From Acidisoma sp. L85 (GTDB taxonomy: Bacteria > Pseudomonadota > Alphaproteobacteria > Acetobacterales > Acetobacteraceae): a stretch of DNA of 55,361 nt. Positions 44,459-52,536 of the stretch are shown here, in pieces (positions within the stretch are counted from its first letter, which is position 1; every line of letters starts with the position of its first letter). A program made the translations under genes and the position numbers. Under the pieces are notes generated by a model. The model was given only the letters and a program-made list of their open reading frames with translations. It was not told where the DNA came from and did no database searches. The stretch spans positions 212,934 to 268,294 of the forward strand of contig NZ_LMUQ01000076.1 in the NCBI RefSeq assembly GCF_009765865.1, read 5' to 3'.

Positions 44459-45175
44459 ATGACGATAGCGCACGCTTCTAGACGGTCTGCTACCCAGTTT
44501 ACGCGGACTCATGCCCTGGAAAACAAAGGCGAGGAGCAAGAGTCACAGCACGCGTTCACGACGCATGCTCCTATCGCGACTTTGCACCATCAGCCGGACA
44601 GAGAGCCGCCAAGACAGGCGAATCCGAGGCGTTTTGTCTCTTCCAAAAATAGTCCGCGCGGGCTTCTCACAAGGTCCTCGCGTCGCTTTTCGTCGGCGTT
44701 CTTGGGTGATCGTGCCGCTGACCTGGATGGTGACGACATTGAAGGGAGCAACGATGCTGATGCCAGGCAGACAGGCTCCAACAGCCTCAGGCCTGCTACC
44801 GGACGGCCCAGGGCGCGCACCTATGGCGATAAATACATCTTCATGGATCGGAAACGCCAGTCGCATAGGCCGGTTACGCTTAGAGCGGCTAAAGGAAAAA
44901 TTCAGCCGCTGACGCCAGCTGAACGGAGGGCCACGCTCAGCGCGTATCGCGCTGCAGCGACATACGGTGGGAAGGCGCAGTCCTACAGAAAGAGAAGTCT
45001 CAGGGCACCTTGGCGGGCGCAGCCGAAGCCGCCATCCCAGAGCCGGGTGCGCTTACTAAACGAGCAGACTCTGCGAAACGCGATGATTCGACGCGGAAGT
45101 CGTAGCGATGTGCCCCGTAAAGCCGTCGCCAACATTCCCATAGGCGCCATGTTTGCCAGTGCGGCCCGCAGATAG
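44459..45175 (+). CDS. Hypothetical arginine-rich protein
   Basis: 238 codons, not recognised. It is rich in Arg, Ala, Ser and Pro, without a signal peptide, membrane helix or known motif. A basic C-terminal half (LTPAERRATLSAYRAAATYG ... RKRSLRAPWRAQPKPP) could bind nucleic acid. The argument for a real gene is a perfect Shine-Dalgarno, AAGGAGGT at 44445-44452, 6 nt before ATG 44459. Against it, codon use is unlike the neighbours: many AGA/AGG arginines and A/T third positions. Other frames in this stretch are also partly open. A recently acquired or decaying gene is possible. The 317 bp before it (44142-44458) contain only the terminator and no supported gene. Confidence 0.4.
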   Translation: MTIAHASRRSATQFTRTHALENKGEEQESQHAFTTHAPIATLHHQPDREPPRQANPRRFVSSKNSPRGLLTRSSRRFSSAFLGDRAADLDGDDIEGSNDADARQTGSNSLRPATGRPRARTYGDKYIFMDRKRQSHRPVTLRAAKGKIQPLTPAERRATLSAYRAAATYGGKAQSYRKRSLRAPWRAQPKPPSQSRVRLLNEQTLRNAMIRRGSRSDVPRKAVANIPIGAMFASAARR

Positions 45176-45255
45176 CGACCGTCAATCGCCAAACGACAAG
45201 ATCAAGTCTCGGTAGTGACACCACCGCGGACTGGAACTCGCCGTCCCGAACGCCC

Positions 45256-46356
45256 TTAGCTCTCGCCATCCGTCTTGAAGCGAAAGATCGTGCTCGACCG
45301 GAAGACGTGGCCAGGCTCCAGAACCGTCGAGGGGAAGCCCGGCTTGTTTGGTGAGTCCGGGAAATGCTGCGTCTCGAAACAAAAGGCGTCGGACTGGCGA
45401 TAGGCGCGCCCCGCCGTGCCCGCCGAGCCGCCCCCTAGGTAGTTGGCGGTGTAGAACTGCACACCCGGCTCAGTTGTATCCACTTCCATGATGCGGCCGC
45501 TCACCGGATGATAAGCTCGGGCGGCGAGCGTCATCGCATGCGGCGCGGGTTTGTTCAGGACCCAATTGTGGTCGTAGCCATGGCCTAGCAGGATCTGCGG
45601 ATGGGCGATCCGAATCCCGGCCGCGATCGGCTTGGGGTGGCGCAGGTCGAAGGGCGTGCCGTCGACCGGGGCGATCTCGCCTGTCGGGATGCCGGTCGGA
45701 TCCGTGGGTGTGAAGGCATCGGCATTGATCTCGACGAGGTGCTCAAGCACCGAGCCGCTGTCATTGCCCCCGAGGTTGAAATAGGCGTGGTTGGTCAGGT
45801 TGATGACCGTGGCGGCCGTGGTCTCGGCCCGGTAGTCGATGCGGAATTCGCGTTGATCGTTCAGGCTATAGACGACCTCGACCGTGAGCGTGCCGGGGAA
45901 ACCCTCATCACCGTCAGGGCTGGTGTGGGACAGGATAGCGGAGAGCGCGTGGCCGCTTTGGGCTGCGGTCACCGTCCAGATGGCACGGTCGAAGCCGCTT
46001 ACGCCGCCATGCAGCGTGTTGCCCTTCTCGTTCGCCGCGAGGCGATACGTCTTGCCGTGCAGCGAGAATGCCGCCCCACCGATCCGATTGGCGTAGCGCC
46101 CGATGAGCGCGCCGAAATGGCCGGGATTCTCCTCGTATCCGGCCATATCGGCCTGATCGAGGGTCACGTTGGCGAGCCTGCCGTGGCGGTCGGGTACGAG
46201 GATCGCGGTCAAGATGCCGCCGAGATCGAGGAAGCGTACCTCGACCCCGTTCTCGGTGCGCATGCGATGCTCGGTCACCGCGCTGCCGTCAGCTAGGTGG
46301 CCGAAAGGGCGATGCGACAGGCCGATCGAGTCCCGATCCTTGGTGCTGGTCGTCAT
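45256..46356 (-). CDS. galM: Aldose 1-epimerase
   Basis: 366 residues. GalM interconverts the alpha and beta anomers of aldoses such as galactose and glucose. Recognisable are FLDLGGILTAILVPDRHGRL, YRLAANEKGNTLHGGVSGFD (substrate-binding Asn/His), the catalytic His in VINLTNHAYFNLGG, the Asp region GHGYDHNWVL and the catalytic Glu in FCFETQHFPDSPNKPGFPS. The ATG at 46356 has GGAGGG just upstream. The frame extends further upstream, to 46866, but that part overlaps marC and is not conserved. It is cytosolic, as no signal peptide is seen. It is unlinked to other sugar genes here. Confidence 0.93.
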   Translation of the reverse strand: MTTSTKDRDSIGLSHRPFGHLADGSAVTEHRMRTENGVEVRFLDLGGILTAILVPDRHGRLANVTLDQADMAGYEENPGHFGALIGRYANRIGGAAFSLHGKTYRLAANEKGNTLHGGVSGFDRAIWTVTAAQSGHALSAILSHTSPDGDEGFPGTLTVEVVYSLNDQREFRIDYRAETTAATVINLTNHAYFNLGGNDSGSVLEHLVEINADAFTPTDPTGIPTGEIAPVDGTPFDLRHPKPIAAGIRIAHPQILLGHGYDHNWVLNKPAPHAMTLAARAYHPVSGRIMEVDTTEPGVQFYTANYLGGGSAGTAGRAYRQSDAFCFETQHFPDSPNKPGFPSTVLEPGHVFRSSTIFRFKTDGES

Positions 46357-46429
46357 GATGCCCTCCGCCTGATGGCCGGACCCTAGACGACCCTCGGGGC
46401 GAGGGGAAATGCCGGGATCGGGCCTCGGC

Positions 46430-47131
46430 TTAACCCGCGGCCTTGAGCATCGGCAAAAGAAGATCCTGTACACCGGCGGCGACGATCTGCACGCCGATGG
46501 CGAGAAGAATGAGCGCGACCAGCCGCGTGACGATGCGCGAGCCGGTGTCGCCGAGGCTGCGGACCACGAAATCCGCATAGCTGTAGATAATCCAAACGAT
46601 GAGGGCGATGGCGATCGAGGCGATGGAGACGCCGAGGTAGAAGGGGATTGTGCGATCGCCCGGATGCGCGGCCCCCAAGGCGATGGCGACCGAGATCGAG
46701 CCGGGTCCCACAGTGAAGGGCAGAGTGAGCGGGAAGAAGGCGACATCGGCGAGATCGGCGGTGGCGACGGTTCGTCCGTCCTGATGAGCCTGGTCGCGCT
46801 TCTCGGCCTCCCGCACCTCGGGCGACTGCAGCATGCTCCACCCCCGCGCCGCGACCACGAGACCACCGGCGATCCGCAGCGCGCCCAGGGTGATGCCGAA
46901 GAAACTCAGGAGATAGGAGCCGGCCCAGAGCGAGATGAGCAGCAGCACCATCGAATAGAAGCCAACCTTGCCGGCCAGTTTGCTCCGCTCGGCATGGCTG
47001 CGGCCTGCCGTAACCTGGGCGAAGATCAGCGCGCCGCCGATCGGATTGACGATCGAGAATAGCGCCGGGAAGGCGAGGAGAAACGCCTTCGGCACCGTGG
47101 AGACATCGCCGATCGTGAATAGAGAGGTCAT
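46430..47131 (-). CDS. MarC family integral membrane protein
   Basis: 233 residues with about six hydrophobic helices. Family marks are the N-terminal LLAFPALFSIVNPIGGALIF, a central LTLPFTVGPGSISVAIALGA and a C-terminal LVALILLAIGVQIVAAGVQD. MarC (UPF0056) proteins were once linked to multiple antibiotic resistance, but that role was not confirmed and the function is unknown. The start is ATG 47131; an upstream in-frame start at 47218 adds a non-hydrophobic leader that seems not to belong. It is separate from galM by 73 bp and may be cotranscribed with it. Confidence 0.88.
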   Translation of the reverse strand: MTSLFTIGDVSTVPKAFLLAFPALFSIVNPIGGALIFAQVTAGRSHAERSKLAGKVGFYSMVLLLISLWAGSYLLSFFGITLGALRIAGGLVVAARGWSMLQSPEVREAEKRDQAHQDGRTVATADLADVAFFPLTLPFTVGPGSISVAIALGAAHPGDRTIPFYLGVSIASIAIALIVWIIYSYADFVVRSLGDTGSRIVTRLVALILLAIGVQIVAAGVQDLLLPMLKAAG

Positions 47132-47327
47132 CGGCGCGCTCCCAACGTGGCGCCAGGATGCCGCAGCCTCGAAGCTGGTCAAGCCCGGCGGTGCAGTCGG
47201 TTCGCGGCTGTCCGCCACTTGGCCATTGCTGGCGGAGGGGCCTAGACTTTGCGACCGCCTCGGCCATTTCGCTGCCGAAGGCGAGTAAAAAGACGTTGGT
47301 AGAACGCAAAAACAGGAGAACGCTCCG

Positions 47328-47900
47328 ATGAGTGCTACCCTAATTCATCCTACTGTGGATAAAGGCGTCGTGCCGGGGAAAGCGGGCTTCGCCGGCGGCA
47401 CGCTGGTGTGTCACTGCAAGAGCGATCAGGTAAAGGTCGAGGTCGCTTCGGATGTCGCGCATAATCATGTGTGCGGCTGCACTCAATGCTGGAAGCCTGA
47501 GGGCGCGGACTTCGCGGTCATCGCGGTGGTGCCGCGCGATAAAGTGCGGGTTGTGGCGCATGAGGAGAAGCTGGCGGTGACCAACCCTGCCGCCACGATC
47601 CAGCGCCATGCCTGCAAAGCCTGCGGCGTTCATATGTTTGGCCGCATCGAGAAGAAGGACCACCCTTTCTACGGCCTCGATTTCGTGCATACGGAGTTGG
47701 CGAGCGAAACCGGCTGGTCGCCGCCGGGCTTCGCGGCCTTCGTGTCCTCGGCGATCGAGGGGGGCGTTTCACCCGGCCAGATGGCCGCGGTCCGCGCCCG
47801 TCTCAAGGAATTGGGACTTGAGCCTTATGACTGTCTCTCGCCGGCGCTGATGGATGCGATCGCCACCCATGTCGCCAAGGCGAGCGGTAAGCTGCATTGA
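47328..47900 (+). CDS. gfa: S-(hydroxymethyl)glutathione synthase (glutathione-dependent formaldehyde-activating enzyme)
   Basis: 190 residues, a zinc-binding GFA/CENP-V fold protein that speeds condensation of formaldehyde with glutathione for detoxification. Zinc ligands are visible: CHCKSDQ near residue 28, [20 protein letters not shown] near residue 46, and [14 protein letters not shown] near residue 94. The length and the C-terminal [20 protein letters not shown] are typical of Gfa. No formaldehyde dehydrogenase is adjacent; adhC/frmA would be needed for the next step. The ATG at 47328 has GGAG upstream. Confidence 0.92.
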   Translation: MSATLIHPTVDKGVVPGKAGFAGGTLVCHCKSDQVKVEVASDVAHNHVCGCTQCWKPEGADFAVIAVVPRDKVRVVAHEEKLAVTNPAATIQRHACKACGVHMFGRIEKKDHPFYGLDFVHTELASETGWSPPGFAAFVSSAIEGGVSPGQMAAVRARLKELGLEPYDCLSPALMDAIATHVAKASGKLH

Positions 47901-47945
47901 TACAAGGCGGAGCGAAAGAAGGATGACCCGGCCATTCTCCAAGCA

Positions 47946-48770
47946 TTGACCGGCCTGCTTTGCAGCCTGCCAACCACCCTCGCGACGGTCGTGGCGATGG
48001 TGGTGGCAGGTTTACTTTCCGCAGGCTGCCTGCTGGCGGTCCATCGCCTGATCCCGCACAACCTCCGCAGCCTGCACAACGACATCGCGGGATTCGTGCT
48101 CGCCATCGTCGGCGTGATCTATGCCGTGCTGCTGGCTTTCATCGCTATCGCGGTGTGGGAGAACTACACCGCCGCCGACAACCTGGTGCAGACCGAGGCC
48201 AATCTGGTGGGGGATCTATACCGCGCCACGATCAGTCTGCCCGACGATGTCGCGCAGGGGTTGAGGCGCGATCTCTTCGCTTACACCGAAGCTGTCGTGA
48301 AGACCGAGTGGCCCGAGCTCGCCGGCGGTAAGGTCATGCAGCATGGCGGATGGCTGGCGCTCGACAACGTGCACCTCAAGCTCGCCGCGCTGCATCAGGA
48401 GGACCCGGGCACGCTGGCGGCTCAAACCTCGATGCTGCACATGCTGAACCAGCTTTACGATGTCCGGCGCGGCCGCTTCCACGCCGCGGCGGCAAGCCTG
48501 CCGGAGATCTTGTGGTGGAATTTGCTGGCGGGCGGTGGGATCCTGATTGTCTTCAGTTGTCTGTTCGGGGTGCCGCGACTTGCCATGCACGCGGTCATGG
48601 TCGGGTTGCTGGGTGCATCGATCGGGCTGGTGCTGATGCTGATCGTGCTGCTGGACAACCCCTTCAGGGGCCGCAGCCACGTCTCCGCCGAACCCTTCGA
48701 CTCGTTGTCGAAAGCAGTGGAGACGATGGAGTATCCGGGCTTCATGGCGCCAGCGATGCGCGTGCGTTAG
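47946..48770 (+). CDS. DUF4239 family membrane protein
   Basis: 274 residues. Two N-terminal hydrophobic helices (TTLATVVAMVVAGLLSAGCL and IAGFVLAIVGVIYAVLLAFI), a polar central region, and two C-terminal helices (ILWWNLLAGGGILIVFSCLF and a second) match the DUF4239/bestrophin-like layout. VIYAVLLAFIAIAVWENYTA and the following VQTEANLVGDLYRATISLPD are the conserved core. Its function is unknown, possibly an ion channel-like protein. The start is TTG 47946. A nine-codon minigene (ATG 47923 to TGA 47949) overlaps it by four bases and may feed ribosomes into the TTG. Confidence 0.8.
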   Translation: MTGLLCSLPTTLATVVAMVVAGLLSAGCLLAVHRLIPHNLRSLHNDIAGFVLAIVGVIYAVLLAFIAIAVWENYTAADNLVQTEANLVGDLYRATISLPDDVAQGLRRDLFAYTEAVVKTEWPELAGGKVMQHGGWLALDNVHLKLAALHQEDPGTLAAQTSMLHMLNQLYDVRRGRFHAAAASLPEILWWNLLAGGGILIVFSCLFGVPRLAMHAVMVGLLGASIGLVLMLIVLLDNPFRGRSHVSAEPFDSLSKAVETMEYPGFMAPAMRVR

Positions 48771-48783
48771 GCTGGCGAAACGA

Positions 48784-49272
48784 TCAGGCGCGTCGCCGGT
48801 CACCCGGCTTAGCGAGTCGGACCGAGGTTACGCCGGTCTGTCCCCTAGACTCATGCAGCGCACCGCAGGCTTGGCATTCGATGATTTCACCGCCGGCCGC
48901 CGATGGTTCCCGTGCTGCATCTTCTCTCAGGCAGACCGGGCACCCGCGCAACGAACGCATCGCCGTATGCGGAATACGCCAGAAAACGCGAAGCAATGCC
49001 CGCACGGCAGGATCAATCTCAACCCGCTCCTGCTCCCAGTTGCGCCAGGTCGCCACTGGCAACTGCAGCTGTTCCGCCAGTTCGACCTGACTTAATCCAA
49101 GCTTCCGCCGCACCGAGGCAGGAGAAGGATACCAGTCGTCATGAACGACGTCTGGGTCCTCGCCATCCTCGATCATATGGCCCCGAATGTCTGCCTGCGT
49201 TGTGGCGGTCGTCTTAGGCCTGTTTATCCGGCCAGCGCCCAGCTCTGAGGCTGTCAGCCTCACTTCAGCCAT
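48784..49272 (-). CDS. HTH antitoxin with zinc-ribbon-like C-terminus, partner of a BrnT-type toxin
   Basis: 162 residues. The first 50 residues are polar (MAEVRLTASELGAG ... EDGEDPDVVHDDWYPSP). Residues 53-95 form an XRE-like helix-turn-helix (VRRKLGLSQVELAEQLQLPV then ATWRNWEQERVEIDPAVRAL), common in antitoxins that repress their own operon. The C-terminal approximately 50 residues add CPVC and CQAC pairs 22 residues apart, a zinc-ribbon pattern not usual in such antitoxins. The start ATG 49272 overlaps the toxin stop by 13 bp; toxin-first order is standard for brnTA. An inverted repeat before the toxin gene is the likely operator. Confidence 0.78.
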   Translation of the reverse strand: MAEVRLTASELGAGRINRPKTTATTQADIRGHMIEDGEDPDVVHDDWYPSPASVRRKLGLSQVELAEQLQLPVATWRNWEQERVEIDPAVRALLRVFWRIPHTAMRSLRGCPVCLREDAAREPSAAGGEIIECQACGALHESRGQTGVTSVRLAKPGDRRRA

Positions 49273-49532
49273 CTGTCCAGCTCCTTCTGATGGGCACGTC
49301 TCGCGGAGATGATGTGCTTAGCGCTGCCGCGTTGCGTGTAAATAATGGCGTAAAGCTGCCCACCGACGCGGCCAATCTGTCTTCGTACCTCGCCGTAATC
49401 GAACCGATCACCAACCCGCTCCAAATAAGAACTGGAGAAGAGGCGGGCGACGTATTCAAAGTCTAATCCGCGCGCCGCGTAGCATCGGTCACTCTTGGCA
49501 TGATCCCAAGTAAATGAGGCATCCTCGCTCAC
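49260..49532 (-). CDS. BrnT-family ribonuclease toxin
   Basis: 90 residues. The BrnT pattern is visible: FTWDHAKSDRCYAARGLDFE at the N-terminus, an acidic RFDYGEVRRQIGRVGGQL core, the strand YAIIYTQRGSAKHIISARRA, and a C-terminal ELDRW helix. BrnT is a RelE-fold RNase that cleaves mRNA and arrests growth until bound by its antitoxin. It starts at GTG 49532 and ends inside the antitoxin start. The usual Asn after the Lys of the first motif is absent. A 7-bp inverted repeat lies 9 bp before its start. Confidence 0.82.
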   Translation of the reverse strand: MSEDASFTWDHAKSDRCYAARGLDFEYVARLFSSSYLERVGDRFDYGEVRRQIGRVGGQLYAIIYTQRGSAKHIISARRAHQKELDRWLK

Positions 49533-49540
49533 GCACTAGA

Positions 49541-49557
49541 CTACGCTCCTAGCGTAG
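49541..49557. promoter_or_regulatory. Candidate operator of the toxin-antitoxin operon
   Basis: CTACGCT-cct-AGCGTAG is a perfect 7-bp inverted repeat with a 3-bp spacer, centred 17 bp upstream of the toxin GTG. Position and symmetry fit autorepression by the HTH antitoxin. Confidence 0.55.
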
Positions 49558-49592
49558 GCAGCTAAAGAGATTTGTGTGGACGAGGGGTCGCT

Positions 49593-51641
49593 TTACAGCT
49601 GCTCCAGCTCGGCCTTCGCCACGCGTCCCATCTGGTCCAGCTCCAGGTGGCAGCGGATGCCGTGGTCGCCTTCGCGCTGGATGAGGGCTGGTTCCTGAGT
49701 CTCGCAGATGGCGCCGATCTTGCGGGGGCACCGGGTGTGGAAGACGCAGCCGGAGGGCGGGTTCATCGCGCTCGGGATCTCACCATGGAGGCGCCGGGTG
49801 CCCTCGCTGTCAGTCTGCGCGGCGGCGGCGAGCAGGCTTTCGGTATAGGGGTGGTGCGGTCCGCCGAAGACCCGCTCGGCCGGGCCGATCTCCATCAGGC
49901 GCCCGAGATACAGCACGGCGATGCGGTCGGAGATGTAGCGCACGACACGCAGGTCGTGGGAGACGAAGAGGTAGCTCACCCCCTGCTCGGCCTGGAGATC
50001 GGCGAGCAGGTTGAGGATCGCCGCCTGGACCGAAACGTCGAGCGCGGAAGTCGGCTCGTCGCAGACGACGACTCTCGGGTCGCCCGCGAAGGCGCGGCCG
50101 ATGGCGACGCGCTGCTTGAGGCCGCCCGAAAGCTGGCGGGGCCGCATCGGCAGATAGCGCTCGGCGAGACGGATATGGCCCATCAGCGCGGTCAATTTCG
50201 TCGCCAGCGCGGCGCCACGATAGCGGCCGAGCTTGCGCATCGGGCGAGACATGATGCGGCGGATGGTCTGGCTGCGGTTGAGCGCCGCGTCTGGGTTCTG
50301 GAAGATGATCTGCAGCGCTTCGAGTTCGGCGGGCTGGCGCTTCACGGCGGCGGCGGCGAGCTTGTTGCCGTCGAGTTCGATGACACCGTTGAGATCGGGC
50401 GCGGAGAGGCCGAGCAACAGCTTGGCGAGAGTGGTTTTTCCGCTGCCGGATTCGCCGACCAGACCGAGCGTCTCGCCCGGCCAAAGCTCCAGCGAAATGT
50501 CATGCAAAGCACGGATCGGGGTGAGCGCGCTGCCGAAGGTCTTGCTCACCTCGGCGGCCCTCAGTACGGGGCGCAGGGCGGCGCGGCTGGCGGTGCTTTT
50601 CGGCGGCGAGGGCGGGGTCGCCCGCGGCAGCGCCGGCGCCTCTTCGTGGAAGTGGCAGCGGCTGAAACGGCCGCCGGGGAGGGCGATGAGCGGCGGCTCC
50701 TCCTGCCTGCATAGGTCGCGGGCGAGGCCGCAGCGGTCGGCGAAGACACAGCCTTTGAGACCCGCAAGGGATGTCGGCAGGAATCCCGGAATGGTATCGA
50801 GCCGCGTCTCATGTTTGGAGAGGCCGGCTTGCGGCAGGCAGCGCAGCAGTCCCACAGTGTAAGGGTGCCGTGGCGCCGCGAAGACTTGCCGCGTGGGTCC
50901 TTCCTCGACCAGCGTTCCGGCGTAAAGCACTCCGACGCGGGCGCACATGCGGCTGATGACCGCCAGGTTGTGGCCGATGAACAGCACGGAGCTGCCGAAT
51001 TCCTGGCGGAGTTGCTGGATGAGGTCGAGCACCTCCGCCTCGACCGTGGCGTCCAGCGCCGTCGTCGGCTCGTCGAGAATGAGCAACGTGGGATCGACGG
51101 CGAGCGCCATGGCGATCACCACGCGCTGCAGCATGCCGCCCGAAAGTTCGTGCGGGTAGCGGTGCATGACACGCCCGGCATCGACAATGCGAACGCGTTT
51201 GAGCATCGCCTCGGCACGGTCCAAGCGTTCGGCGGCGGGCACGCCCGCCACCTCGAAGACCTCGGCGAGCTGGCGGCCGATGCGTAAGGAGGGGTTCAGC
51301 GCCCGGCCGGGGTCCTGGTAGACCATCGAGATACTGCGTGTGCGGAGGCGCCTGAGTGCGACGGCATCCATCGCCAGCGCATCCTCGCCCGCGATGCGGA
51401 TGGCACCGGCGCGCACGCGGCCGTTGCTCGGCAGATAGCGGGTGACCGCGAGGGCGACGGTCGATTTGCCGCAGCCGGATTCGCCGACGAGGCCGAAGGT
51501 TTCGCCGCGGCCGATGCGGAAGGAGACGCCGCGGATGACTTGCCTGTCCCGGCCACGCACCCGATAGGCGATGTCGAGATCCTGCACGTCCAGCGCATCA
51601 GCGGCCGCTGCGGAGGTGCCGAGGGTTGTGGCGTCAGGCAT
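49593..51641 (-). CDS. Dipeptide/oligopeptide-type ABC transporter, double ATP-binding subunit
   Basis: 682 residues containing two complete DppD/DppF-like ATPases in one chain. ATPase 1: Walker A GESGCGKS at residues 53-60, signature LSGGMLQRVVIAMALAVDPT, Walker B LLILDEPTTALD. ATPase 2: Walker A GESGSGKT near residue 400, signature LSGGLKQRVAIGRAFAGDPR, Walker B VVVCDEPTSALD. Each half ends with the Cys-rich oligopeptide-ATPase tail (GCVFADRCGLARDLC and GCVFHTRCPRKIGAIC), which in this family can hold an iron-sulphur cluster. The start is ATG 51641, overlapping the permease stop by 8 bp; a longer frame, to 51740, lies inside the permease. It powers the two permeases and the Tat-type binding protein upstream. 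Confidence 0.93.
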   Translation of the reverse strand: MPDATTLGTSAAAADALDVQDLDIAYRVRGRDRQVIRGVSFRIGRGETFGLVGESGCGKSTVALAVTRYLPSNGRVRAGAIRIAGEDALAMDAVALRRLRTRSISMVYQDPGRALNPSLRIGRQLAEVFEVAGVPAAERLDRAEAMLKRVRIVDAGRVMHRYPHELSGGMLQRVVIAMALAVDPTLLILDEPTTALDATVEAEVLDLIQQLRQEFGSSVLFIGHNLAVISRMCARVGVLYAGTLVEEGPTRQVFAAPRHPYTVGLLRCLPQAGLSKHETRLDTIPGFLPTSLAGLKGCVFADRCGLARDLCRQEEPPLIALPGGRFSRCHFHEEAPALPRATPPSPPKSTASRAALRPVLRAAEVSKTFGSALTPIRALHDISLELWPGETLGLVGESGSGKTTLAKLLLGLSAPDLNGVIELDGNKLAAAAVKRQPAELEALQIIFQNPDAALNRSQTIRRIMSRPMRKLGRYRGAALATKLTALMGHIRLAERYLPMRPRQLSGGLKQRVAIGRAFAGDPRVVVCDEPTSALDVSVQAAILNLLADLQAEQGVSYLFVSHDLRVVRYISDRIAVLYLGRLMEIGPAERVFGGPHHPYTESLLAAAAQTDSEGTRRLHGEIPSAMNPPSGCVFHTRCPRKIGAICETQEPALIQREGDHGIRCHLELDQMGRVAKAELEQL

Positions 51642-52536
51642 CGACCACCCCATGGATGCCTTCAGCGGCCAGATTGACGCCGACAACAAGCGAGCCGATG
51701 GCGAGGGCGTCGAACAGCACCGTCCACCAATAGCCGCCACCGATCAGCCCGTAATTCTGCGAGATGGCGAGACCCCAATCCGATGAAGGCGGCTGAATGC
51801 CCAGGCCGAGGAAACTCAGCGAGGCGACGGTAAAGATGGCGTAGCCAAGGCGAACGGTCGCTTCCACGAGGATGGGCGGCAGGACGTTCGGCAAGATTTC
51901 GACGGTCATGATGTAGAGCGGATTTTCGCCGCGCAGATTGGCGGCGGCCACGTAATCGAGGTCGCGTTCGCTCAACACGGCGGCGCGTACTGTGCGAGCG
52001 ATGACGAGACCGAAGGACAGGCCGATGACGATGATGACCGTGGTATTCGAGATGCCGAGCGCGGTGATCACCAGCATCGCGATGATGAGCAGTGGCAGCG
52101 CGAGAAACGCTTCCATGATTCGGCTCACGACATCATCGGTCAGGCCGCGCGCATAGCCGGTGAGCAGGCCCAGGAATGTTCCGACTATGGTGCCGAGCAG
52201 CGTCGCGAGCGGGGCCACAATCAGGATGTCACGCGAGCCGACGATGACGCGGGAGAGCACGTCGCGGCCATATTGGTCGGTGCCGAACCAATGATCGCCG
52301 GAGGGTGGTGTGAGGGTATTGAGCAGGTCGGTGTCGTTCGAGCCGTAAGGCGCGATGAACGGTCCGGCGATCGCCATGACGATCCAGAAGATAAGGATGA
52401 CTGCGCCAATAACGAAAGACGGCGAGCGCAGCAGCAGTCCGAGGCGTTGGCGGCGGATGACGTCGGGCGTGTCGAGCGAGGGTGCGTTCGGCGGAACGGG
52501 CGCGGCCTCGACGTCCGGCGTGAGGGCCGTGCTCAT
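51634..52536 (-). CDS. Peptide-type ABC transporter permease (DppC-like)
   Basis: 300 residues, an inner-membrane subunit with about six helices. DppC-family features are the N-terminal helix FVIGAVILIFWIVMAIAGPF, FGTDQYGRDVLSRVIVGSRD near residue 87, and the permease loop AAANLRGENPLYIMTVEILP near residue 200. The C-terminal LGLGIQPPSSDWGLAISQNY is typical of the family. The start overlaps the end of the DppB-like gene (ATGA), and the end overlaps the ATPase gene. The cargo could be peptides, nickel chelates, opines or polyamine-like compounds; sequence alone does not decide. Confidence 0.93.
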   Translation of the reverse strand: MSTALTPDVEAAPVPPNAPSLDTPDVIRRQRLGLLLRSPSFVIGAVILIFWIVMAIAGPFIAPYGSNDTDLLNTLTPPSGDHWFGTDQYGRDVLSRVIVGSRDILIVAPLATLLGTIVGTFLGLLTGYARGLTDDVVSRIMEAFLALPLLIIAMLVITALGISNTTVIIVIGLSFGLVIARTVRAAVLSERDLDYVAAANLRGENPLYIMTVEILPNVLPPILVEATVRLGYAIFTVASLSFLGLGIQPPSSDWGLAISQNYGLIGGGYWWTVLFDALAIGSLVVGVNLAAEGIHGVVDA

